Source: an uncultured Bacteroidales bacterium (GTDB lineage: Bacteria > Bacteroidota > Bacteroidia > Bacteroidales > UBA932). Taken from it: a stretch of DNA of 21,355 bases. The stretch's first letter is position 1. Each line of letters opens with the position of its first letter. The translations under genes were made by a program, and so were the position numbers. The stretch lies in assembly GCA_902491795.1 (NCBI GenBank), contig CABUIX010000041.1, positions 1-21,355 on the forward strand, written 5' to 3'. The notes under the pieces are model-generated. The model was not told the DNA's origin and ran no database searches. It saw only the letters and a list, made by a program, of their open reading frames with translations. Below, piece by piece: positions 16,894-21,355 of this stretch.

Positions 16894-18204
16894 TTATTTC
16901 TGCCTGCAGTAGATCTGGACGGGGCAGCCGGTCAGGCTGAAGTTCTTGCGCAGCTGGTTCTCCAGGAAGCGCTTGTACGGTTCTTTTATGTACTGCGGAA
17001 GATTGCAGAAAAACGCGAAGGCAGGGAACCTCGTGGGCAGCTGGGTGATGTATTTGATCTTGACGTACTTTCCTTTCCATGCCGGAGGGGGAGTCTCCTC
17101 CACGATAGGCAGCAGGATCTCGTTGAGGCTGGCTGTGGGGATTTTCCTCGAGTAATTTGAATATACTTCGGTGGCGGCCTTGAGCACATCCTGGATGCGC
17201 TGCATCCTGGTCACGGAGGTGAAGATCACCGGGATGTCGTTGAACGGGGCGAGCCTCATCCTGAGCGAGTCTGCGTAGGACTTCATGGTGTTTGAGTCCT
17301 TGATGAACAGGTCCCACTTGTTGACGACGACCACGCAGCCCTTGCGGTTCTTGACGATCAGGTTGAAGATGTGCATGTCCTGCGCTTCCATTCCGGTCGT
17401 GGCGTCAATCATCAGGATACAGATGTCCGAATGCTCGATAGCACGTATGGACCGCATCACAGAATAGAATTCGAGGTCTTCGCGAACCTTTGTCTTGCGC
17501 CTTATTCCGGCAGTGTCCACGAGCATGAATTCGAAGCCGTACTTGTTGTAGTGGGTCTCCACGGCATCGCGGGTTGTTCCTGCCACCGGAGTCACGATGT
17601 TGCGTTCCTCACCGAGCAGGGCGTTGGTCAGCGACGACTTTCCGACATTCGGCTTCCCGACTATCGCGATGCGCGGAAGTCCGGCGTAGGGGTCGGGACC
17701 GTCGGATTCTTCGGAAGGCAAGGCCTTCACCACGGCGTCGAGCAGGTCGCCCGTGCCGCTGCCGTTGGCCGCGGAGATGCTGTACATCTCCCCGAGTCCG
17801 AGCGACCAGAACTGGTAGGTGTCAAAGACCTTCTCACCGGTGTCGACCTTGTTCACGCAGAGTATCACGGGCTTTTTGGCACGGCGCAGAACATCGGCAA
17901 TCTCCGCGTCATAGTCGGTGATGCCGGTCTCGGCCTCCACCATGAACAGAACCACGTCGGCCTCGTCGATGGCAATCTGCACCTGCGAGCGGATGGCGCT
18001 CTCGAACACGTCGTCCGAGTTGGTGGTGTAGCCTCCGGTGTCCACCACCGAAAACTCCCGTCCGCACCATTCGCAGCGGCCGTAGTGCCGGTCCCTTGTG
18101 ACGCCGGCAGTGTCATCGACTATTGCCTGCCTCATTCCCACGAGGCGGTTGAAAAGGGTTGACTTGCCTACATTAGGCCGTCCTACTATTGCTACCAGAC
18201 TCAT
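16894..18204 (-). CDS. der: Ribosome assembly GTPase Der (EngA)
   Basis: Tandem GTPase needed for maturation of the 50S subunit. The 436-residue protein has a first G domain with GRPNVGKST (8-16), DTGG (56-59) and NKVD (119-122), a second with GKPNVGKSS (184-192), VDTAGIRRK and NKWD, and a C-terminal KH-like domain (about 350-436) containing KIKYITQLPTRFPAFAFFCN. The start MSLVAIVGRP at 18204 places the first G1 motif at the usual distance; the longer ORF from 18270 would add 22 residues unlike the family. Its 5' end overlaps the upstream small Cys-protein gene by 32 nt, and its stop lies 13 nt from the convergent kinase stop. Confidence 0.96.
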   Translation of the reverse strand: MSLVAIVGRPNVGKSTLFNRLVGMRQAIVDDTAGVTRDRHYGRCEWCGREFSVVDTGGYTTNSDDVFESAIRSQVQIAIDEADVVLFMVEAETGITDYDAEIADVLRRAKKPVILCVNKVDTGEKVFDTYQFWSLGLGEMYSISAANGSGTGDLLDAVVKALPSEESDGPDPYAGLPRIAIVGKPNVGKSSLTNALLGEERNIVTPVAGTTRDAVETHYNKYGFEFMLVDTAGIRRKTKVREDLEFYSVMRSIRAIEHSDICILMIDATTGMEAQDMHIFNLIVKNRKGCVVVVNKWDLFIKDSNTMKSYADSLRMRLAPFNDIPVIFTSVTRMQRIQDVLKAATEVYSNYSRKIPTASLNEILLPIVEETPPPAWKGKYVKIKYITQLPTRFPAFAFFCNLPQYIKEPYKRFLENQLRKNFSLTGCPVQIYCRQK

Positions 18205-18424
18205 ATAACTTGCATTCTTTGCAGGCTTCGCTGTAGTCGCCCGTGCATTTCCTGGAGTGAAGTGCAGCATCCTCGTCCTTGTAGCAGCGTATGCCGCGCT
18301 TGCGCATCTCCTCGTTGGAGCCTACGTCATACTTGGGGAACTCCTTCTTGCGGAAGATTATGTTGAAGCACAATCCGAACACGCAAAGGGCCACTACTGC
18401 AAGGGCGAGGAGGAAAACTTTCAT
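18173..18424 (-). CDS. Small Cys-containing membrane protein
   Basis: 83-residue protein with one N-terminal membrane segment (about 3-23, VFLLALAVVALCVFGLCF) followed by a basic RKK and a short cytoplasmic tail. The tail has FPKYDVGSNEEMRKRGIRC and four cysteines outside the membrane at 47, 60, 68 and 71 (the last pair as CKEC), a spacing that could bind a metal or form disulfides. The FP...VG-N--MRK-GI-C pattern resembles small membrane proteins of unknown function that I recall from Bacteroidota. It starts 1 nt after prs ends and overlaps the der start by 32 nt, so translation of the three is probably coupled. The overlap could make it look spurious, but the coherent TM-plus-Cys pattern argues that it is real. 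Confidence 0.75.
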   Translation of the reverse strand: MKVFLLALAVVALCVFGLCFNIIFRKKEFPKYDVGSNEEMRKRGIRCYKDEDAALHSRKCTGDYSEACKECKLYESGSNSRTA

Positions 18425-18425
18425 G

Positions 18426-19397
18426 TCAATAAACGAAATCTTTGCTTATGGATTCGTAGTTGTAGACCTTGTGTATCATGCTTGCGAACACTTCGGTCAT
18501 GGTCACTATCCTTATCTTGGGATCATCCGCGAGCTCGGGGTGGGGCACCGTGTCGGTGATGAACACTTCGGAGAGCACGGAGTCGTGTATCCTCCTGATT
18601 GCCTCCCCTGAGAACAGACCGTGGGTCGCGCACGCGCACACGCTGCGTGCTCCCTTGTTCTTGAGCAGTTCGGCAGCCTTGCACAGGGTGCCGGCGGTGT
18701 CGATCATGTCGTCGACAATGATTATGTTCTTGTCCTCCACCTCTCCGATCGCAGTGATTGATCCTACAACGTTGGCGCGCTCACGCGTCTTGTGGCAGAT
18801 TATCACAGAGGCCTCGAGTTCCTTGGCGTAGGCGTTTGCCCTCTTTGCTCCTCCCATGTCAGGGGCAGCGATTGCAAGATTCTCGATTTTGCGGCTCTTG
18901 ATGTAGGGGATGAACACTTTGCTCGCATATATGTGGTCGAGGGGGATGTCGAAGAATCCCTGGATCTGCTCGGCGTGGAGGTCACAGGCCATTACCCTGT
19001 CGGCACCGGCGGCGCGCAGCAGGTTGGCAACCAGTTTGGCTCCGATGGCAACCCTGGGACGGTCCTTGCGGTCCTGTCTCGCCCAGCCGAAATAAGGCAT
19101 CACCGCCACTACTTCATCGGCAGAGGCCCTCTTGGCCGCGTCAATCGTGAGCAGCAGCTCCATAAGGTTGTCTGCAGGTGGTGTGGTTGACTGAATGATG
19201 TAGACGGCTGCGCCGCGCACGCTTTCGGAGAACATCGGCTGGAACTCTCCGTCACTGAATTGGGTGACGTCAAGACCGCCGAGGTGAATTTCCGGCTCAT
19301 CTTCGGATTTGATCCTGTTGAGGGTGGCGATTACCTTCCTTGCGAAGTCCTCTGAGGCCCTGCAGGCGAAAATTTCCAGTCTGTGGGAATGTAGCAT
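18426..19397 (-). CDS. prs: Ribose-phosphate pyrophosphokinase
   Basis: Makes PRPP from ribose 5-phosphate and ATP, feeding purine, pyrimidine, NAD, histidine and tryptophan synthesis. The 323-residue protein has the ATP-binding loop with RQDRKDRPR (107-115), the flexible-loop and metal region DLHAEQIQGFF (139-149), the KTRERAN segment in the catalytic loop, and the PRPP signature IIIVDDMIDTAGT (225-237). The N-terminus (EIFACRASEDFARKVI) is somewhat longer than in E. coli Prs (315 residues). It lies 12 nt downstream of engB in a leftward operon ending with the small Cys protein and der. Confidence 0.97.
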   Translation of the reverse strand: MLHSHRLEIFACRASEDFARKVIATLNRIKSEDEPEIHLGGLDVTQFSDGEFQPMFSESVRGAAVYIIQSTTPPADNLMELLLTIDAAKRASADEVVAVMPYFGWARQDRKDRPRVAIGAKLVANLLRAAGADRVMACDLHAEQIQGFFDIPLDHIYASKVFIPYIKSRKIENLAIAAPDMGGAKRANAYAKELEASVIICHKTRERANVVGSITAIGEVEDKNIIIVDDMIDTAGTLCKAAELLKNKGARSVCACATHGLFSGEAIRRIHDSVLSEVFITDTVPHPELADDPKIRIVTMTEVFASMIHKVYNYESISKDFVY

Positions 19398-19409
19398 TTT
19401 CTTATGGAG

Positions 19410-20006
19410 TTAAATTGATTTGAGTATGTTCTCAATATGGTCCAGTATTTCCTCCCGGCCCTTTCCGGTCATTGAGGAGGTCGTGAATACGGGAGGCAGC
19501 TCCTCCCAGTGTTCCTTGAGTATCTCCCTGTCCCTTTCGATCTGTGCTGCAAGCACGTTGGGTCCCTGCTTGTCGCACTTGGTCATCACCAGGACGAAGG
19601 GTATCCCCTGCTCGCCGAGTCTCGCCAGAAAGTCTCTGTCGAGAGTTCCGATGTCATGCCTCGAGTCGATGAGCACGAAAAGAAGCACAAGGTCCTCGGA
19701 GTTCAGAATGTAGTCGTTGATGACGGCGGCGATTTCCTCGCGCCCCTTCCTGTCGGTCTTGGCATAGCCGTATCCCGGCAGGTCAACGAGATACCAGCTG
19801 TCGTTGATCAGGAAATGGTTGACCAGTTTCGTCTTGCCGGGAGTGGAGGATGTCATCGCGAGCCTGCTGTTGCCGCACAACGAGTTGATGAGCGACGACT
19901 TGCCCACGTTGGATCTTCCGATGAACGCGAATTCCGGCAATCTTCTCCGCGGCTTTTGGCAAACCCTGGTGCTGCTTCCCGCAAACTTGGCCTCGGAGAT
20001 TTTCAT
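19410..20006 (-). CDS. engB: Ribosome biogenesis GTPase YsxC/YihA (EngB)
   Basis: Small GTPase needed for 50S subunit assembly. The 198-residue protein shows G1 GRSNVGKSS (30-38), the G2 region TSSTPGKTKLVN, G3 DLPGYGYAK, G4 TKCD and a G5-like TSSMTGKG near the end; the STPGKT and PGYGYAK motifs are diagnostic for EngB. The start at 20006 gives MKISEAKFAGSS, a common beginning for this family. It is the first gene of a leftward unit (engB-prs-small Cys protein-der) and is preceded by a TAnnTTTG element at 20033-20040. Confidence 0.96.
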   Translation of the reverse strand: MKISEAKFAGSSTRVCQKPRRRLPEFAFIGRSNVGKSSLINSLCGNSRLAMTSSTPGKTKLVNHFLINDSWYLVDLPGYGYAKTDRKGREEIAAVINDYILNSEDLVLLFVLIDSRHDIGTLDRDFLARLGEQGIPFVLVMTKCDKQGPNVLAAQIERDREILKEHWEELPPVFTTSSMTGKGREEILDHIENILKSI

Positions 20007-20032
20007 AACAAATGATAACTACTAAATCGCGG

Positions 20033-20040
20033 CAAATATA
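20033..20040 (-). promoter_or_regulatory. Possible -7 element for engB
   Basis: Read leftwards this is TATATTTG, an exact TAnnTTTG match. It would start transcription near 20026, about 20 nt before the engB ATG at 20006. The -33 position (around 20061-20064) holds only a weak match, so the assignment rests on one box and on position. Confidence 0.45.
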
Positions 20041-20107
20041 GCAAATCTTTGCCATTTATTCGAAAAATGTGGGCCATCAGGGAGTGTTGCGCACAAACTT
20101 GAGGAAT

Positions 20108-20142
20108 TTTGCCCCGGTGATTGAATTTAAGTGCTAATTTTG
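20108..20142 (+). promoter_or_regulatory. Probable promoter of xseA
   Basis: TAATTTTG at 20135-20142 matches TAnnTTTG. TTTG at 20108-20111 is a candidate -33 box, but the spacer is 23 nt, longer than the usual 19-21. Transcription would begin near 20149, downstream of an in-frame GTG at 20131, which favours the ATG at 20161 as the xseA start. The rest of the 20007-20107 gap shows nothing else that I can name. Confidence 0.5.
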
Positions 20143-20160
20143 GGCAGAGGAACAGCACGA

Positions 20161-21267
20161 ATGAGAGAAACGGTAGATTTGTACGAACTCCAGCGCATGG
20201 TGCGCGAGGGAATAGAGGAGGCCCTTCCGGCCAGGGTCTGGGTCTGTGCGGAGGTCGCTTCCGTGCAGGTGAAGGCCAACGGCCACTGCTACATGGAACT
20301 TTGCCGCAACCGTGACGGAAGGACTGTCGCGAGGGCCAGGGCGGTGATATGGCGCAATGTCTTCGGACCGCTGAGCGTCTATTTCAGGGCTGCGGCAGGC
20401 GAGGACATCAAGCCGGGGATGGAGATTCTTGCCGCAGTGCAGGTAACCTACAGCGAACTTTACGGGCTCACTCTAACGATTTCCGAGATTGAGCCGGCAT
20501 TCACTCTCGGAACTGCGGAACTCCAGAGGCGGCAGACGATCGCGAGGCTTGAGGAAGAGGGCATGATGGACCGGCAGAGAGAGCTCGTTCCCTCGGCGGT
20601 TCCGGGAAGGCTCGCCGTGATCTCGGCGAGGGATGCTGCCGGATTCGGCGATTTCTGCAGGCACCTTGAACAAAATGAATACGGCTTCGTGTTCAGCGTG
20701 CGGCTGTTCGAGGCGACGATGCAGGGCGAGGCTGCTCCCGAGTCGATCAGCGATGCGATCGCTTCCGTTGAGTCATCTGCGGAAAAATACGACGCGCTGC
20801 TGATTCTTCGCGGCGGAGGTTCGTCTCTCGATCTCGCGTGCTTTGACGACTACGGCCTGTGCTTCACGATTGCCAACTGCGACATTCCTGTCTATACGGC
20901 GATCGGGCACGACAGGGACAACCACGTTGCCGACATGGTCGCCTACCGCAGCGTGAAGACGCCCACTGCGCTTGCCGACGTGTTCATAGATGCGCTTGCG
21001 GCGGAGGACGAGAGGATAAGTTCCTACGGCACGAGGCTGCGCCTGGCGTTTTCGTCAAGGCTTGCCGCGATGGATTCGGCTCTCGACATCCTTGCCTCCC
21101 GCATCAGGTCCGCTGACCCGCGCAATGTGCTGGCGAGGGGCTACACTCTCGTTGCCGACGCGTCGGGGCATGTGCTGAAGTCGGCCGCCACGGTGAAGCC
21201 GGGTGATGTGATTAGGGTGCTGTTTGCCGACGGGACCCTGGAGGCTGAGGTGAAGCGGAAATGCTGA
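20161..21267 (+). CDS. xseA: Exodeoxyribonuclease VII large subunit, short form
   Basis: Catalytic subunit of exonuclease VII, which degrades single-stranded DNA from both ends in repair. The 368-residue protein has the N-terminal OB-fold (about 5-110, with GHCYMELCRN) and the nuclease domain, including AVISARDAAGFGDF (152-165), ILRGGGSSLDLACFDD (215-230), TAIGHDRDNHVADMVA (247-262) and VKTPTALA (265-272), then PRNVLARGYTLV (320-331) and a short beta tail. Only about 50 residues separate the TPTA motif from the RGYTLV motif. The protein is nearly 90 residues shorter than E. coli XseA (456), so the coiled-coil that recruits XseB appears much reduced. ATG 20161 is preferred to GTG 20131 because the family-like sequence and the promoter both favour it. 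No xseB follows in the window. Confidence 0.93.
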   Translation: MRETVDLYELQRMVREGIEEALPARVWVCAEVASVQVKANGHCYMELCRNRDGRTVARARAVIWRNVFGPLSVYFRAAAGEDIKPGMEILAAVQVTYSELYGLTLTISEIEPAFTLGTAELQRRQTIARLEEEGMMDRQRELVPSAVPGRLAVISARDAAGFGDFCRHLEQNEYGFVFSVRLFEATMQGEAAPESISDAIASVESSAEKYDALLILRGGGSSLDLACFDDYGLCFTIANCDIPVYTAIGHDRDNHVADMVAYRSVKTPTALADVFIDALAAEDERISSYGTRLRLAFSSRLAAMDSALDILASRIRSADPRNVLARGYTLVADASGHVLKSAATVKPGDVIRVLFADGTLEAEVKRKC

Positions 21268-21297
21268 TCTGACGGCCTCCGCGGGGGTCAGAGTTTT
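21268..21297. terminator. Possible terminator after xseA
   Basis: TCTGAC (21268-21273) and GTCAGA (21287-21292) form a 6-bp stem around a GC-rich loop, followed by GTTTTG. It begins directly after the xseA stop and also covers the stop codon of the leftward partial gene. The stem is short and the T-run is only four bases, so the call is weak. Confidence 0.35.
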
Positions 21298-21355
21298 GAC
21301 CGGAGGAAGATGCCGAGGTTGGTGTCGTGCGGGCCGAGTCCGAGCTTGGCGCGGA
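21288..21355 (-). CDS. C-terminal end of a leftward gene, cut by window edge
   Basis: Reading leftwards from the window edge, one frame stays open for 21 codons and ends in TGA at 21290-21288, giving a peptide finishing ...PHDTNLGIFLRSKL. This composition looks like a real protein end, while the other two leftward frames give low-complexity Ser/Pro/Arg translations. The family cannot be identified from so little. It would be convergent with xseA, with 20 nt between stops. Confidence 0.35.
   Translation of the reverse strand, partial: RAKLGLGPHDTNLGIFLRSKL

Noticed and set aside
17371..18162. 263-codon open frame on the plus strand opposite der
   Set aside because: It is antisense to the two GTPase domains of Der, and its His/Gly/Val-rich translation mirrors the der codons.

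Overview
The window looks like a core-genome segment of a Gram-negative, GC-rich member of Bacteroidota, most likely Bacteroidales. The evidence is: Bacteroides-type promoters (TTTG, about 20 nt, TAnnTTTG) before several genes; start codons with little or no Shine-Dalgarno sequence; a methionyl-tRNA synthetase with a KISTS signature loop and a C-terminal Trbp111 domain; a DUF4783-like protein; and a small Cys-containing membrane protein of a type I associate with this phylum. An LptB homologue indicates an LPS outer membrane. I cannot place the genus; Rikenellaceae-like or other GC-rich Bacteroidales would fit.

Layout: (1) metG and an NtrC-type sigma-54 response regulator without a DNA-binding domain run rightwards (95-3419). 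They meet, with no gap, a leftward pair (3420-4812) made of a class I O-methyltransferase and a secreted protein of unknown function. (2) A 38-bp divergent intergenic region then serves dnaX-lptB-cmk-ispH (4851-9011), a tight rightward run with 4-nt overlaps at its last two junctions, followed by efp from its own consensus promoter. (3) A bidirectional hairpin terminator separates efp from a leftward DUF4783-like gene. (4) From a second consensus promoter, a second rightward unit (10145-16880) contains a large secreted PcRGLX/YetA-like protein, rlmH and a 1174-residue, ten-TM NtrY-like sensor kinase, joined by two 4-nt start/stop overlaps. (5) A leftward unit engB-prs-small Cys protein-der (20006 to 16894) converges on the kinase. 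(6) xseA runs rightwards to 21267 and meets the C-terminal end of a leftward gene cut by the window edge.

Functionally, most genes serve translation and ribosome assembly (metG, efp, rlmH, der, engB), replication and repair (dnaX, xseA), nucleotide and isoprenoid supply (cmk, prs, ispH) and envelope biogenesis (lptB). The accessory or regulatory content is the kinase and the HTH-less sigma-54 regulator, which could be a split NtrY/NtrX-type pair, and the secreted lyase-like protein co-transcribed with the kinase.

I see no CRISPR array, tRNA or rRNA gene, insertion sequence, integrase or toxin-antitoxin pair. No gene-free stretch exceeds about 155 nt. The most unusual item is the operon linking a secreted polysaccharide-lyase-like protein, an rRNA methyltransferase and a giant multi-sensor kinase. 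It is a lead, not a demonstrated new system.
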